Part shown: piece after piece, positions 17,535-28,304 of the stretch
Numbering within the stretch: position 1 is the stretch's first letter
Layout of the letters: each line of letters opens with the position of its first letter
Made by a program: the position numbers and the translations under genes
Assembly: GCA_030055615.1 (NCBI GenBank)
Contig: JASFYN010000001.1
Coordinates: 327,267 to 391,266, forward strand
From: Methanothermobacter sp.
Lineage (GTDB): Archaea; Methanobacteriota; Methanobacteria; Methanobacteriales; DSM-23052
Length of the DNA: 64,000 nt
Direction: 5' to 3'
The notes under the pieces: generated by a model
What the model was told of the DNA's origin: nothing
The model's input: the letters and a program-made list of their open reading frames with translations, nothing else
Database searches by the model: none

Positions 17535-18581
17535 ATGAAGGATCTTTCAAGAGAAATAGTATCAAGGATAAATAAAATTTCACGGCCAGTTAAGATAATG
17601 CATGTCTGTGGATCTCATGAACATACTATAATGCAACATGGTATAAGATCTCTTTTGCCAGAAGAGGTTGAAGTTGTTGCAGGGCCTGGATGCCCAGTAT
17701 GTTGTGTTCCTGCTAGGGAAATTGATGAGTGTGTGGAACTTGCAAGGCAAGGTGTTACCATCACAACATTTGGAGATATGCTCCGCGTCCCGGGATCTTA
17801 TGGTTCTCTTGCTGATGCAAAGGCTGAGGGGGCTGATGTTAGAATAGTCTATGGTGTGAATAATGCTGTTGAAATCGCGAAGAACCTTGACCGTGAGGTT
17901 GTTTTCATGGCGGCAGGTTTTGAGACTACAGCACCCACAACAGCCTCTGCGATTTTGGGAGATCCGCCAGAAAACTTTTCAGTTCTTTCATGTCATCGTT
18001 TAATTCCTCCTGCTTTAAAGTTTCTCATAGAATCTGGGGAAGTGAATTTGGATGGTCTTATAGAACCTGGGCATGTTTCCACTATAATAGGTACGAGGCC
18101 TTATATCCCATTTTCAAGGGATTATGGGATACCCCAGGTTATAGCGGGTTTCAACCCTATCGATGTTCTCTTGGGAGTCTATATGATACTTCGCCAAATT
18201 AAAAATGGAGAAGCCAAGGTTGAAAATGAGTATAGGAGAGTCGTCAAGGAAGAAGGCAATGTTAAAGCTCAGGAGATTATGAAAGAGGTTTTCTATGTTA
18301 CGAGTAAGGAGTGGAGGGGATTCCCTGAGATCCCAGATTCTGTATATGAGATAAAAGATGAATTTTCGGATTTTAATGCTAGGGAAAAGTTTGATATAGA
18401 ATTGGGAGATGTGATTGAATGTCCCACAGGTTGTATTTGTGGTGCTGTATTAAGAGGTGTTGCAAGGCCTGAGGATTGTTCGCTTTTTAGGACTGAGTGC
18501 ACGCCAACTAATCCCGTGGGTGCATGTATGGTTTCAAGGGAGGGGACATGTAATATTGCATATCGTTATAGTTCATTTTAG
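17535..18581 (+). CDS. hypD: Hydrogenase maturation protein HypD
   Basis: A 348-residue protein that carries the Fe(CN)2CO precursor with HypC during [NiFe]-hydrogenase assembly, essential for the hydrogenases of a methanogen. Family motifs are plain: MHVCGSHEHT near residue 23, AGPGCPVCCVP near 52, GFETTAPTTA near 128, and the C-terminal iron-sulfur cysteines CPTGCICGAVLRG, EDCSLF and TECTP. GGTGAT precedes the ATG by 3 bases. Full length. No other hyp gene lies nearby. The 10-base gap to the phosphatase gene suggests co-transcription. Confidence 0.95.
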   Translation: MKDLSREIVSRINKISRPVKIMHVCGSHEHTIMQHGIRSLLPEEVEVVAGPGCPVCCVPAREIDECVELARQGVTITTFGDMLRVPGSYGSLADAKAEGADVRIVYGVNNAVEIAKNLDREVVFMAAGFETTAPTTASAILGDPPENFSVLSCHRLIPPALKFLIESGEVNLDGLIEPGHVSTIIGTRPYIPFSRDYGIPQVIAGFNPIDVLLGVYMILRQIKNGEAKVENEYRRVVKEEGNVKAQEIMKEVFYVTSKEWRGFPEIPDSVYEIKDEFSDFNAREKFDIELGDVIECPTGCICGAVLRGVARPEDCSLFRTECTPTNPVGACMVSREGTCNIAYRYSSF

Positions 18582-18590
18582 GGATGGATT

Positions 18591-19253
18591 ATGAGGGCAA
18601 TCGCTGTGGACATTGATGGTACCATAACTGACCCAACAAGGAAGTTGAGCATACCCGCCCTTAAAGCGCTGAGGAAGGCCGAATCCCTTGGAGTGCCCGT
18701 TATACTTGTTACTGGTAACATTTTATGTTTCACTAGGGCGGCTTCTGTACTTATAGGAACTTCTGGGGGTCTTGTAGCGGAAAATGGTGGTGTAATATAC
18801 TCTAAAGAGAAGGTTAAAGTACTGGGTGATATTAAAAAGGCTGAAAGAGCATACAAGCACCTTAAAAGTTTATATCCTGTAGAAAAGGTTCAATTTTCGG
18901 AGTTCAGGGTCTCTGAGGTAGCTATATGGCGCACAATACCTGAAGATGTCATAAAAGAAACTTTAAAGGATTTTGATGTTGAAGTTTATGATACAAAATT
19001 TGCAATTCACCTTACAGATCCGCAAGTCAATAAAGGCTCATCACTTAAAATAGTCGCAGAAGACATGGGAATCAAAACGGATGATATAATGGCAATAGGA
19101 GATAGTGAAAACGACATCGACTTCCTAAAGGTGGCCGGGTTAAAGGTCGCAGTTGCAAATGCAGACCCCCAACTCAAAAAGATGGCAGATTATGTGACAA
19201 CCAAGGAGTATGGTGAGGGAGTAGCAGAAGCACTTGAAAAATTCATATTCTAA
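18591..19253 (+). CDS. Phosphoglycolate phosphatase, archaeal HAD type
   Basis: A 220-residue HAD-superfamily phosphatase. Motif I is DIDGTITDP (nucleophile Asp9), motif II is VTGN near residue 40, the Lys of motif III is in NKGSSLK, and motif IV is GDSENDIDFL near residue 170. The cap is the small alpha/beta type of archaeal phosphoglycolate phosphatases. It clears 2-phosphoglycolate; some relatives act on sugar phosphates or mannosylglycerol precursors, so substrate is less certain than chemistry. It follows hypD after 10 bases. Confidence 0.8.
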   Translation: MRAIAVDIDGTITDPTRKLSIPALKALRKAESLGVPVILVTGNILCFTRAASVLIGTSGGLVAENGGVIYSKEKVKVLGDIKKAERAYKHLKSLYPVEKVQFSEFRVSEVAIWRTIPEDVIKETLKDFDVEVYDTKFAIHLTDPQVNKGSSLKIVAEDMGIKTDDIMAIGDSENDIDFLKVAGLKVAVANADPQLKKMADYVTTKEYGEGVAEALEKFIF

Positions 19254-19267
19254 CGGGGGGGAATAGA

Positions 19268-20572
19268 TTGTATGATATAGCAGAAAAAACATTCAAGGAA
19301 GCACTTAAACATGTCCACAATGTGGAGGTATACATTCAAAAGGAGAAAACATTAGAGGTTGACATTCAAAGGGATAAAATAGACCTTGCAAAGGAACAAC
19401 AGTTAATAGGCCTTGGTTTAAGGGTCATACAGGATAAAAGGATGGGTTTCGCTTACACCACAGACATGCGCCGAATAAAAGAAACAATAAAAATGGCAGT
19501 TTCTAATCTGGGAGCGAATGAAGCAGATGAGAATTTTAAATTTTCCAAACCATCACATTATCCACGAGTGAAAAAAATTTATGATAAGAGATTCCACGAT
19601 TTTGAAGTTTCAGATGCTCATGAATTCGCTGAGAGAATGATAGATAAGGTTTTTGATGAAGGTTGTGAGCCTACCAACGGAGGCTTCACTGCAAGCTGCC
19701 TAAAAACTCTCTTATTAAATTCTAATGGGGTTGAGGCCGAGTACAAGAGCACAGGATTTTCTGCTCATATATCAGTTAACGCAAAGGAGGGCAACCTTAA
19801 ATCCACGGCTTATGAATCTGATGCGTCATGTCTAATGAGCCTAGAACCGGAAAGGATATCCCAGACCGCTTGCAAGATAGCTAAGAACTCTATCGGAGGC
19901 GAAAAGATTGGGACGGGTGATTTGGGCATATTATTAGATTATCACGCTATAAGTGGGATTCTTGGAACATTTACATCAGCAATAAACGCCGATAACGTCC
20001 AAAGGGGAAGATCGTACCTTAAGGACAAAATAGGAGAAGAAATAGCAAACCCAGCCATGAACATATATGATGATGGAAAAATAACAGGAGGCCTCTACTC
20101 AGCCCCCATAGATGATGAAGGCACACCATCACAACGCACACCCATAATAGAAAAAGGAATACTAAAAAATTTCATATATGATCTCTACACAGCCTCTAAG
20201 GGAAATGTTAAAAGTACTGGTAATGGTATAAGAGCATCATTCTCAAGCATACCAACAGTTTCAACCACTAACATCATCCTAGATTTCCAAGATAAAATAA
20301 CAGTTGAGGATATTAAAAGGGGCATGCTTGTAACTGATGTTCTCGGCGCCCACACCGCCAACCCAATTTCCGGAGACTTCTCATTGGAAGCTAACAATCC
20401 ATTCTACATAGAAAATGGGGAGATAAAATATCCAATAAAAAAAGCCATGATCTCAGGTAACATATTCAACATCCTAAAACAGGTAAAAATGATAGATTCC
20501 AAGATAAGGCAAATAGGAACTTTCATAACACCAAGAATATTCATAGAAACTCTAAGGGTTATTGGAGGATAA
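19268..20572 (+). CDS. TldD/PmbA-family protein, PmbA-like
   Basis: A 434-residue homologue of the TldD/TldE (PmbA) metallopeptidase pair, cytoplasmic proteins that degrade or mature peptides. Family features include the N-terminal two-layer domain and the Gly-rich NPISGDFSLEANNPFYIENGEI-type C-terminal region. The zinc HExxxH motif of TldD is absent, so this is the PmbA-like partner. The TTG start lies 6 bases after a GGGGGGG site. No tldD is in the window. Confidence 0.8.
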   Translation: MYDIAEKTFKEALKHVHNVEVYIQKEKTLEVDIQRDKIDLAKEQQLIGLGLRVIQDKRMGFAYTTDMRRIKETIKMAVSNLGANEADENFKFSKPSHYPRVKKIYDKRFHDFEVSDAHEFAERMIDKVFDEGCEPTNGGFTASCLKTLLLNSNGVEAEYKSTGFSAHISVNAKEGNLKSTAYESDASCLMSLEPERISQTACKIAKNSIGGEKIGTGDLGILLDYHAISGILGTFTSAINADNVQRGRSYLKDKIGEEIANPAMNIYDDGKITGGLYSAPIDDEGTPSQRTPIIEKGILKNFIYDLYTASKGNVKSTGNGIRASFSSIPTVSTTNIILDFQDKITVEDIKRGMLVTDVLGAHTANPISGDFSLEANNPFYIENGEIKYPIKKAMISGNIFNILKQVKMIDSKIRQIGTFITPRIFIETLRVIGG

Positions 20573-20604
20573 CATACAAAAGGCAGAGAACCCCCATATA
20601 ATAT

Positions 20605-21597
20605 ATGATGCTAGAAGATTACCATCTTATAAGAGAAGATAAAAAACTTGCACGATTCAAAATAGCAGCATCCATAAAAGCCAAGGACGTGCCAAAAGAC
20701 AAACTATGGGACGAACACAAAAGAATTCAGAAAAAGTTCAAAGAATATTATGAAAAACAGGCTATAAGATCTTGTGAATCATCATTCCTAGATTTGAAGA
20801 TAAAAATAGCCGACAACATATTCAAATCATGTCATTTTTGTGAAAGACGCTGCCATGTTAACCGCAGAAAAGAACCAGGATACTGTGGCGTATTAGAAGC
20901 TAGGATAGCATCGGAATTTTTACATTTCGGGGAAGAAGCACCACTTGTCCCCAGTCATACAATATTCTTTTCAGGTTGCACATTCCACTGCGTATTCTGC
21001 CAAAACTGGGACATATCCCAAAACCCCCAAGGGGGCGTCCACATAAAACCAGAAAAACTTGCAGATATAATAGATAAAAAGAGGCGAAGAGGATCATTCA
21101 ATGTAAATTTTGTCGGGGGCGACCCCACACCCAACCTCAACTATATCTTAAAAGTTATCTCAAAATGCAAAGAAAACATCCCCGTAATATGGAACAGCAA
21201 CTTCTACATGTCAAAAGAGGCCATGAACCTATTAGATGGTATAATAGACTTATATTTAACAGATTTCAAATTTGGAAACGATAAATGCGCCAAGACATTA
21301 GCAGACGTAGACAACTACTGGAAAATAGTCACAAGGAACCACTTACTAGCTAAAGAATCGGCTGATATGATAATAAGACATCTGGTACTTCCGGGACACG
21401 TTGAATGTTGCACAATACCCATACTCTCATGGATAGCTGACAAATTAGGTAAAAACACCCCAGTCAATATAATGGGGCAATACCGGCCAGTATACCATGC
21501 CATGGAATACCCTAAGATAGACAGATACCCTACGAGAGAAGAAATTTACACAGCAAGGGAATATGCAAGGGAACTAGGTCTCACCAACCTACTATAG
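20605..21597 (+). CDS. Radical SAM protein, PflX/COG1313-like
   Basis: A 330-residue protein. A Cys-rich N-terminal segment of the form CHFCERRCHVNR...GYCG (about residues 74-95) resembles the auxiliary cysteine region of pyruvate-formate-lyase-activase-like proteins. The radical SAM core follows with CTFHCVFC (about 127-134), the usual Cys-x3-Cys-x2-Cys for a 4Fe-4S cluster. Related proteins activate glycyl radical enzymes, but no such enzyme lies nearby, so the target is unknown. Two ATGs stand in tandem and the first is used here without a strong ribosome-binding site. Confidence 0.75.
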   Translation: MMLEDYHLIREDKKLARFKIAASIKAKDVPKDKLWDEHKRIQKKFKEYYEKQAIRSCESSFLDLKIKIADNIFKSCHFCERRCHVNRRKEPGYCGVLEARIASEFLHFGEEAPLVPSHTIFFSGCTFHCVFCQNWDISQNPQGGVHIKPEKLADIIDKKRRRGSFNVNFVGGDPTPNLNYILKVISKCKENIPVIWNSNFYMSKEAMNLLDGIIDLYLTDFKFGNDKCAKTLADVDNYWKIVTRNHLLAKESADMIIRHLVLPGHVECCTIPILSWIADKLGKNTPVNIMGQYRPVYHAMEYPKIDRYPTREEIYTAREYARELGLTNLL

Positions 21598-21618
21598 GAA
21601 TGGGGAGGATAAAGAAAG

Positions 21619-22131
21619 TTGAATATTATAATAACGGGAAAACCGGGAACTGGGAAAACAACACTAATCAAAAAAATAAAAACCCACCTAGAAAAAGAAG
21701 GGGCTAGTATAGGCGGGATATTCACGCCAGAAATAAGAGAAGGCAAAAAGAGGATAGGCTTCGAAATAGTAGATATAATGACCGGTGAAAGAGGTATACT
21801 AGCAGAAAAGGGAGCTCCAGGGCCAAAAGTAGGATCCTATGGTGTTAACCTTGAAACGATCAAAAAAGTGGGCATACCCGGGATAGAAAAGGCCATCGAA
21901 TCCGCGGATTATATCATAATAGATGAAGTCGCGCCAATGGAGCTTAAAGACCCCAAATTCTTATTTAAGGTGGAAGAAGCGCTTTCAAGCGGCAAAACAG
22001 TGATAGCAGCCTTCCACAGGAAGCTAATCCAGAACATAAAGGATAGAGAAGACGTGCAAATATTCAGGATCAACCCCGAAAATCGTGAAATAGTATACGA
22101 AAAGATAAAAAGGGTAATAGAGGGAAAATAA
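21619..22131 (+). CDS. THEP1-like nucleoside triphosphatase
   Basis: A 170-residue P-loop NTPase with Walker [10 protein letters not shown] (residues 6-14) and Walker B YIIIDEV near 97. Length and motifs fit the archaeal THEP1/MJ1559 family, which hydrolyses ATP, GTP and other NTPs slowly; the cellular role is unclear. The TTG start is 10 bases after GGGGAGG. The stop overlaps the SepCysS start in TAATG, so the two are translationally coupled. Confidence 0.85.
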   Translation: MNIIITGKPGTGKTTLIKKIKTHLEKEGASIGGIFTPEIREGKKRIGFEIVDIMTGERGILAEKGAPGPKVGSYGVNLETIKKVGIPGIEKAIESADYIIIDEVAPMELKDPKFLFKVEEALSSGKTVIAAFHRKLIQNIKDREDVQIFRINPENREIVYEKIKRVIEGK

Positions 22132-23270
22132 TGGAATGCGATGAATATGGACTTGCAAGGGCCATTGAGAGGGAAAATCTAAACTTAAACCCCCTTCAGA
22201 GGGGTGGTGTCCTCCCAGCAGATGCCCGTGAAGCACTTTACGAGTTCTCAGATGGTTATAGTATATGTGATTATTGTGAAGGGAGACTAGATCAGATAAA
22301 AAAACCAGACATTACAAGATTCCTTGATGATCTTGCAGACTTCATAAATGTTGACGTTGTAAGAACAGTCCATGGTGCAAGAGAGGGAAAATTTGCAGTG
22401 ATGCACGCCATCTGCGACAAGGGAGATACGATAGTGACAGATGGGAACGCACACTATACTACACATTTGGCAGCCGAAAGAAACCACCTTAGAATCATCG
22501 AAGCACCCAACAATGGATATCCAACATTCGAAATAAAACCAGAAACTTACAAGCAAGTACTAGAGGATGCCATTGACAAAACAGAGGTCAAATTAGCAGT
22601 TCTAACACATGTTGACGGGGATTATGGAAACCTTACAAATGCAAAGGCCATAGCATCTGCTTGCAGGAGATTAGGTGTCCCACTATTATTAAATTGCGCA
22701 TACTCTATGGGGCGGATGCCAATAGACGCCAAGGAGATAGGGGCTGATTTCATTGTTGGTAGTGGGCATAAGAGCATGGCAGCCTCTGGGCCGATAGGAG
22801 TGCTTGGCATGACCAGTGAATGGGAGGACATCATACTTAAAAGATCTGAGCGTCATGAAAAAAAGGAAATCGAAATGCTAGGATGTACAAGCAGGGGTGC
22901 TCCAATAGCGACGCTAATGGCATCATTCCCACATGTGAAAGAAAGAGTACAAAGATGGGATGAAGAAGTTAAAAAAACAAGATACTTTATAAAAGAGATG
23001 GAAAAATTAGGTGAAATAGTACAATTGGGGGTTAAGCCAAAAGAACACGACCTGGTAAGATTTGAAACACCAATATTCGAGAGTATAGCACGTTCACATC
23101 CAAGAAGGGGCTTTTTCTTATATGAAGAGCTTAAAAAGAGGAAGATAGTTGGTATAAAGAGGGGTCAGACACGATGGTTTAAATGTAGCATATATGCTAT
23201 GACCATGGAACAAGTAGAATACATAATCAACGCCTTCAAGGATATCATAGAAAAATATCAAAAATCCTAG
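22131..23270 (+). CDS. pscS: Sep-tRNA:Cys-tRNA synthase
   Basis: A 379-residue PLP enzyme that converts phosphoseryl-tRNA(Cys) to cysteinyl-tRNA(Cys) in the indirect cysteine pathway of methanogens. The PLP lysine is in [12 protein letters not shown] near residue 214. Catalytic cysteines Cys46 and Cys49 lie in SICDYC, with a third in [11 protein letters not shown]. The partner SepRS is not in this window. The ATG overlaps the stop of the NTPase gene. The 3' end overlaps the converging gene by 4 bases. Confidence 0.93.
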   Translation: MECDEYGLARAIERENLNLNPLQRGGVLPADAREALYEFSDGYSICDYCEGRLDQIKKPDITRFLDDLADFINVDVVRTVHGAREGKFAVMHAICDKGDTIVTDGNAHYTTHLAAERNHLRIIEAPNNGYPTFEIKPETYKQVLEDAIDKTEVKLAVLTHVDGDYGNLTNAKAIASACRRLGVPLLLNCAYSMGRMPIDAKEIGADFIVGSGHKSMAASGPIGVLGMTSEWEDIILKRSERHEKKEIEMLGCTSRGAPIATLMASFPHVKERVQRWDEEVKKTRYFIKEMEKLGEIVQLGVKPKEHDLVRFETPIFESIARSHPRRGFFLYEELKKRKIVGIKRGQTRWFKCSIYAMTMEQVEYIINAFKDIIEKYQKS

Positions 23271-23674
23271 ATTATGGGGAACTGTATCTCCACTTTACTC
23301 CCATAGTAGATTTCCCTGGGTGAACCTATAACATCTATATTATTTTCTTCAACAAAATCTATGAGAGACTTATAGGCAGCTCCCCTACCAGAACCTTCAT
23401 AGAGAGTGTATAAAACCTTATGCCCTGGGATCGTCACAATATTCACACGATCAGTACCCTCGATCTCATCCTCTATAGGAAACCCCACATCATACTTTCC
23501 CTCGTCCTTGAGGGGGCTAGTATAGAATATCACAAAACCAGAACCCCCAATCTTGACCTCATGCTCCTTAAGCCATTCCTCAAGCTCCTGAAGTAACTTT
23601 TTAGTCTTCTTAAAACAGCCACTGTAACTTATAACAGCTATACGCTCCTCAGGGACCATTTTAGTCTTTATCAT
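23267..23674 (-). CDS. GyrI-like small-molecule-binding domain protein
   Basis: A 135-residue stand-alone domain of the GyrI/effector-binding fold (SOUL-like tandem beta-alpha-beta repeats). It matches the pattern of an N-terminal Val-Ile-Ser-Tyr-Ser-Gly strand, a central [33 protein letters not shown] part and a terminal [14 protein letters not shown] strand. Such proteins bind amphipathic small molecules; there is no DNA-binding domain here. GGGTG lies about 8 bases before the ATG. It lies downstream of tRNA-Ser in the same direction. Confidence 0.75.
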   Translation of the reverse strand: MIKTKMVPEERIAVISYSGCFKKTKKLLQELEEWLKEHEVKIGGSGFVIFYTSPLKDEGKYDVGFPIEDEIEGTDRVNIVTIPGHKVLYTLYEGSGRGAAYKSLIDFVEENNIDVIGSPREIYYGSKVEIQFPII

Positions 23675-23712
23675 GACAGCACACCCAAAAGAGAATAAAA
23701 TGGTTTTTTAGA

Positions 23713-23797
<85 letters not shown>

Positions 23798-23801
23798 ACA
23801 T

Positions 23802-23831
23802 AAAAAAAGGATCACAAATTATTAATTTGTG
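23802..23831 (-). terminator. Hairpin plus T-run terminator after rps10
   Basis: On the minus strand CACAAATT-AAT-AATTTGTG forms an 8-base perfect stem, followed by ATCC and seven T. It lies 14 bases past the rps10 stop and should end the long rpo/ribosomal operon. Its centre is also about 25 bases before the 5' end of tRNA-Ser, so the AT-rich stem may double as that gene's TATA element. Confidence 0.6.
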
Positions 23832-23845
23832 GGGGGGCTTGTCTT

Positions 23846-24154
23846 CTAGCCCTTGAGTTCTATTTCTATACTAACGTTATCTGGTACGTTAACTTTCATG
23901 ACCTGGCGCATGGCCCTTTCATCGGCTTCTATCCCTACGAGTCTCTTGTGGATTCTCATTTCCCATTTTTCCCAGGTAGCGGTTCCTTCACCGTCTGGAG
24001 ATTTGCGAGTTGGTACTATAAGCCTTTTAGTGGGGAGGGGTATGGGACCTGATATGTCAACTCCGGTTCTCTCTGCTATCTTCTTTATCTGTTCACAGAC
24101 GTATTCTAATTTTTTCGGGTCGGTTCCTGTGAGTTTGATCCGTGCCTTCTGCAT
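23846..24154 (-). CDS. rps10: Small ribosomal subunit protein S10 (uS10)
   Basis: A 102-residue ribosomal protein of the 30S head. It is recognisable by [20 protein letters not shown], the P-loop [19 protein letters not shown] and an end rich in Val/Ile and acidic residues. Full length for archaea. It follows tuf after 35 bases and closes the fusA-tuf-rps10 segment, as is usual in euryarchaea. Confidence 0.97.
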   Translation of the reverse strand: MQKARIKLTGTDPKKLEYVCEQIKKIAERTGVDISGPIPLPTKRLIVPTRKSPDGEGTATWEKWEMRIHKRLVGIEADERAMRQVMKVNVPDNVSIEIELKG

Positions 24155-24189
24155 TTACATCCTCCAAAAAAATATAATATTGGGGGGGT

Positions 24190-25431
24190 TTATTTTGCTG
24201 GTACTAGGTCTATGCACATTCCAGCTGCGACTGTCTGTCCCATGTCCCTTATGGCGAATCTTCCCATGTGGGGTATGTCTTTGATTTTTTCTATTACGAG
24301 TGGTTTGGTTGGTTGTATTTTGACCACGGCGGCATCTCCAGTTTTGAGGTAGTCTGGGTTTTCTTCTTGCACTTCACCAGTTGCAGGGTTTATCTTCTGG
24401 ACGAGTTCTGTGAAGGTGCATGCAACCTGTGCTGTGTGGCAGTGGAATACTGGTGTGTATCCTACTGTTATGACTCCTGGGTGTTGTAGTACGACTACTT
24501 GGGCTGTGAATTGTTTTGCGACTGTTGGTGGAGTGTCAGGGTGTCCTGCTACGTCACCCCTTCTTATATCATTCTTTCCAACACCTCTCACATTGAATCC
24601 TATGTTGTCACCGGGTTCTGCTTGTTCTATACGTTCATGGTGCATTTCTATGGATTTGACTTCTCCTCCAACGCCTGGTGGTTCGAATATGACATTGTCA
24701 CCAGTCTTTAGGATTCCGGTTTCAACCCTACCAACTGGTACTGTGCCCACTCCTGTGATGGAATATACATCCTGGATTGGTATCCTTAAGGGCAAGTCCA
24801 CTGGTTTTTCTGGGGGTTTTAGCTGATCTAATGCTTCAACTATTGTGGGACCCTTGTACCATGGTGTTTTATCACTCTTTTGGGTTATGTTGTCACCTAC
24901 AAATGCTGAAACTGCTACGAATGGGACTTCCTTGGGCTTGTAACCTACTGTTTTGATGAGTTCGCTCACTTCATCTTTAACTTCATTGTATCTGTCTTCG
25001 CTGTAATCTACTAGGTCCATCTTATTTATTGCGACGACTAGTTGGTCTATACCTAGTGTCCTTGCAAGAAATACGTGTTCTTTTGTCTGTGGCATCACAC
25101 CATCGTCTGCTGCCACGACTAGGACTGCGGCGTCTGCTTGTGAAGCTCCTGTGATCATGTTCTTAACGAAGTCGCGGTGTCCTGGACAATCCACAATTGT
25201 GAATTCATATTTTTTTGTTTCGAATTTTGTATGTGCAAGGTCTATTGTCAGTCCTCTCTCCCTTTCCTCTGCTAATCTGTCCATAACATACCTGAATTTG
25301 TCTTCTCCTTCAGCTAATTGCTGTTCTGTGATGACTCCTGCTTGTAGGAGAAGGTGACCTACAAGTGTGGATTTCCCATGGTCTACGTGTCCAATAAATG
25401 CCAAGTTTATGTGTTCCTTTTCTTTAGCCAT
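24190..25431 (-). CDS. tuf: Translation elongation factor 1-alpha
   Basis: A 413-residue GTPase that brings aminoacyl-tRNA to the ribosome. G motifs are GHVDHGKST (residues 14-22), DCPGH near 91 and NKMD near 146, followed by domains 2 and 3 ([13 protein letters not shown] and the C-terminal [15 protein letters not shown]). Length is standard. GGAGG stands 7 bases before the ATG. A separate TATA box just after the fusA stop suggests extra transcription beyond the operon, as fits a very abundant protein. Confidence 0.97.
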   Translation of the reverse strand: MAKEKEHINLAFIGHVDHGKSTLVGHLLLQAGVITEQQLAEGEDKFRYVMDRLAEERERGLTIDLAHTKFETKKYEFTIVDCPGHRDFVKNMITGASQADAAVLVVAADDGVMPQTKEHVFLARTLGIDQLVVAINKMDLVDYSEDRYNEVKDEVSELIKTVGYKPKEVPFVAVSAFVGDNITQKSDKTPWYKGPTIVEALDQLKPPEKPVDLPLRIPIQDVYSITGVGTVPVGRVETGILKTGDNVIFEPPGVGGEVKSIEMHHERIEQAEPGDNIGFNVRGVGKNDIRRGDVAGHPDTPPTVAKQFTAQVVVLQHPGVITVGYTPVFHCHTAQVACTFTELVQKINPATGEVQEENPDYLKTGDAAVVKIQPTKPLVIEKIKDIPHMGRFAIRDMGQTVAAGMCIDLVPAK

Positions 25432-25515
25432 AATATTACCTCCGATATTCTGTGATGATTTGAAGTTTGACCTTATATCCCATGATGGGTTAAATCTCCT
25501 ATATTTATTATCTTA

Positions 25516-25527
25516 TTATATAAATTT
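25516..25527 (-). promoter_or_regulatory. TATA box upstream of EF-1alpha
   Basis: AATTTATATAA on the minus strand, within 20 bases of the fusA stop. A start about 25 bases downstream gives a leader near 60 bases. It implies an internal promoter for tuf and rps10. Confidence 0.6.
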
Positions 25528-25535
25528 ATGTACTT

Positions 25536-27728
25536 TTAACTGAGGTAATGGTCAGCACCATATGGTTCAGGTGATAATCCTTTCCTAGTTCTTATCTCCC
25601 TTATGATGGTTTTTTGAAGTTCATCTGGTAATTTTTCAAATCCTGCATTTTCAGTGGACCAGAGGCATCTTCCCTCTGTAGCTGATCTAATGTCCCCTGC
25701 GAAGCCGAACATTTCAGCAACTGGAACCTTAGCTTCCACTGTTACCATGTCACCCTCTTGACTCATATCTAGGATTTGACCGCGTCTATTCTGTATCTCC
25801 CTTGTGGCATTACCCATGTATTCTTGTGGAACGTTTATGAAAACCTTCTGTATTGGTTCGAGGATCTTAGGTTCGGCCATCATCATAGCAGCATACATGG
25901 CCCTTCTAACAGCAGGGAGCACCTGCGCGGGTCCTCTGTGCACGGCATCCTCGTGGATTTTAGCATCCACGAGTTTCACTTTAACACCCATCACTTTTTC
26001 CTTTGCTAATGGACCATCATCTATCGCACTTTCAAAACCGTCTAATATGAGCTCTTTTATCTCATCAAGGTATTGTATACCCCTTGTCATGTTTATGAAA
26101 AGGTTTTTTTCATATACGTCCCATACTCTCCTAGCCTCTTCCTTGTCTAGTCCTGCTTTTATGAATTTATTCGCCATTTCTTTTCCTTTTATTCTGCCCT
26201 CTTTGATCTGACCATCCTGTATGGCTTTGAATACTGACTCTTCCAATGGTTCTATGGTTATATAGAATCTGTTATGTTTGTTGGGCGATTTACCCTCAAC
26301 TGGCCCTGCGGTGTCCATGACAGTCTCCCTGTAGACTACGATAGGCTCCGAGGTTTCTATTTCAACACCTTTTTCGTTTATCCTGTAGGCTATTATTTCA
26401 AGGTGTAATTCACCCATACCAGAGACGAGGTGTTCACCCGTTTCTTCGTTTATCTCAACCTTTACTGTCGGATCTTCTTTAGCTATCTGCCTCAAAACCT
26501 CTATAAGTTTTGGAAGATCCTTTGTGTTCTTTGCTTCAACTGCTACCGTGACAACAGGCTCTGAAATGTGTTCTAGGCTCTCAAATGCTTCTATTTTCCT
26601 CTCGGTATCGCATACTGTTTCACCTGCAACCACATTCTTGGCACCGGTTATCGCGACAATGTTACCAGCTGGGACCACATCAGTGTTTATCCTCTCTGGG
26701 CCCATGTAAACTCCGACCTGTTGAACCCTGGAAGTTGTATGGGATCCTACAAGGAATATTTCATCACCCTTTTTGATGGTCCCGCCGAATATACGACCAG
26801 TCGCCACTTCACCAGCATGTTTATCTATCCTTACATCTGTTATCATGACTGCTAGGGGACCTTTAGGGTTTGTTTTGAGCATGCTTTGGCCTTCTTCACT
26901 TTCTAGGTCTCCTTGCCATATTATGGGTACTCTGTAAGTTTGGGATTCTGATGGACTTGGCAAGTGTTCCACAACCATTCCTAGGAGTACTTTATGTAGG
27001 GGGACTTTCTGGGCTAGTTCTTTTTGTCTGTCTTCTTTACAGTATTGGTATATGTCTTTGAATGTTATGCCGGTTTCTTGCATTATGGGGACGTTTATGG
27101 CCCAGTTGTAATAAGCTGATCCGAAGGCTACGCTACCATTTTCTACCTTTACTTGCCATTTTTGTTTGAATTCTTTGGGTGCCATGCTTTTGATTAGCTT
27201 GTTTACTTGGCTTATTATCTTTATGAACCTTTCTTGGAGTTCTTCTGGTTTGAGTTTGAGTTCGTTTATTAGGCGATCCACTTTATTTATGAATAGTACT
27301 GGTTTCACGTGTTCTTTGAGGGCTTGTCTTAGTACTGTTTCTGTCTGGGGCATCACACCTTCTACTGCGCAGACCACTACTACGGCTCCGTCAACGGCTC
27401 TCATTGCACGTGTAACATCTCCCCCGAAGTCTACGTGTCCTGGGGTGTCTATAAGGTTTATGAGGTATTCTTTGCCATTGTATGGGTGGACCATGGATAC
27501 GTTAGCTGCGTCGATGGTTATACCCCTTGCTTGTTCTTGTTCGTCAAAATCTAGGAATAGTTGGTCGCCTGCTAGTTCTGCTGATATCATCCCGGCTCCG
27601 GCTAGTAAGTTGTCTGATAGTGTTGTTTTTCCATGGTCTATGTGGGCGACTATGCCTATGTTGCGGATGTAATCTGGTTTGTACATTAATTCTTTGATCT
27701 TGCTAATCATTTTAGCACGTCTACTCAC
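25536..27728 (-). CDS. fusA: Translation elongation factor 2
   Basis: About 730 residues. The translocation GTPase has G1 [10 protein letters not shown]3 [10 protein letters not shown] and G4 NKVDR, followed by domains II-V. The diphthamide loop near the C-terminus ends in the [18 protein letters not shown] region, whose His is the modified residue. The start is placed at the GTG giving MSRRAKM, because GGTGA lies 5 bases before it. An in-frame GTG three codons upstream lies inside that site. It follows rps7 closely. Confidence 0.96.
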   Translation of the reverse strand: MSRRAKMISKIKELMYKPDYIRNIGIVAHIDHGKTTLSDNLLAGAGMISAELAGDQLFLDFDEQEQARGITIDAANVSMVHPYNGKEYLINLIDTPGHVDFGGDVTRAMRAVDGAVVVVCAVEGVMPQTETVLRQALKEHVKPVLFINKVDRLINELKLKPEELQERFIKIISQVNKLIKSMAPKEFKQKWQVKVENGSVAFGSAYYNWAINVPIMQETGITFKDIYQYCKEDRQKELAQKVPLHKVLLGMVVEHLPSPSESQTYRVPIIWQGDLESEEGQSMLKTNPKGPLAVMITDVRIDKHAGEVATGRIFGGTIKKGDEIFLVGSHTTSRVQQVGVYMGPERINTDVVPAGNIVAITGAKNVVAGETVCDTERKIEAFESLEHISEPVVTVAVEAKNTKDLPKLIEVLRQIAKEDPTVKVEINEETGEHLVSGMGELHLEIIAYRINEKGVEIETSEPIVVYRETVMDTAGPVEGKSPNKHNRFYITIEPLEESVFKAIQDGQIKEGRIKGKEMANKFIKAGLDKEEARRVWDVYEKNLFINMTRGIQYLDEIKELILDGFESAIDDGPLAKEKVMGVKVKLVDAKIHEDAVHRGPAQVLPAVRRAMYAAMMMAEPKILEPIQKVFINVPQEYMGNATREIQNRRGQILDMSQEGDMVTVEAKVPVAEMFGFAGDIRSATEGRCLWSTENAGFEKLPDELQKTIIREIRTRKGLSPEPYGADHYLS

Positions 27729-27738
27729 TAAAATCACC

Positions 27739-28299
27739 TTAATGCGCTGATCTGGCTATTCTCTCTTTTTCTTCCTTCTTTTGTATTGCGAAGCTTCTTG
27801 TATCATATTCTGAAGCTAATATGATCTCCTGGGCCAGGCATTCTTCTATTGATTTCTTGGTTTTGAAAGCTGCTTGCATGGCACCCTTCGTGAGGAAATT
27901 CAAAGATAAGTCGAGTCTGCGTTGTGGGGATACGTCAACAGCGACTTGGTAGGCTATACCCCCATATTTTATCCTTGTTGTTTCCTCTCTTGGGGATGTG
28001 TTCTCTATGGCCTTAACTAGGACTTCTATCGGGTTCTTCTTTGTCCGCTGGTTTATTATCTCGAATGCCTTTTTAACGATCTTGTATGCTTTATTCTTTT
28101 TTCCAGTGTTTTTTTCTGTTCTCATGACCTTGTTTATTAGTCTTTCAATTATTGAAACCTTTGATTTTGCGAATTGTCTTTTCACGTGTCTTCCCATTGT
28201 ATGTGGGACTAGTACCTCTGCTAAGGAAATGTATTTGGCCAGTCCCTTGTCTTCGACTTTCACCTCTTTTGTCTCCCATTTATCAAAGACTAAACTCAT
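27739..28299 (-). CDS. rps7: Small ribosomal subunit protein S7 (uS7)
   Basis: A 186-residue protein that nucleates assembly of the 30S head. The archaeal pattern is clear: [11 protein letters not shown], a Lys-rich helix, [40 protein letters not shown] and the end [19 protein letters not shown]. Full length. It lies 5 bases after rps12 and 10 before fusA, the conserved str-operon order. Confidence 0.97.
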   Translation of the reverse strand: MSLVFDKWETKEVKVEDKGLAKYISLAEVLVPHTMGRHVKRQFAKSKVSIIERLINKVMRTEKNTGKKNKAYKIVKKAFEIINQRTKKNPIEVLVKAIENTSPREETTRIKYGGIAYQVAVDVSPQRRLDLSLNFLTKGAMQAAFKTKKSIEECLAQEIILASEYDTRSFAIQKKEEKERIARSAH

Positions 28300-28304
28300 A
28301 AGTA

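Noticed and set aside
24410-24826. Long open frames opposite EF-1alpha, EF-2, rps12, nusA and rpoA' on the plus strand
   Set aside because: They mirror well-conserved genes on the other strand, lack ribosome-binding sites and have no protein-like motifs.
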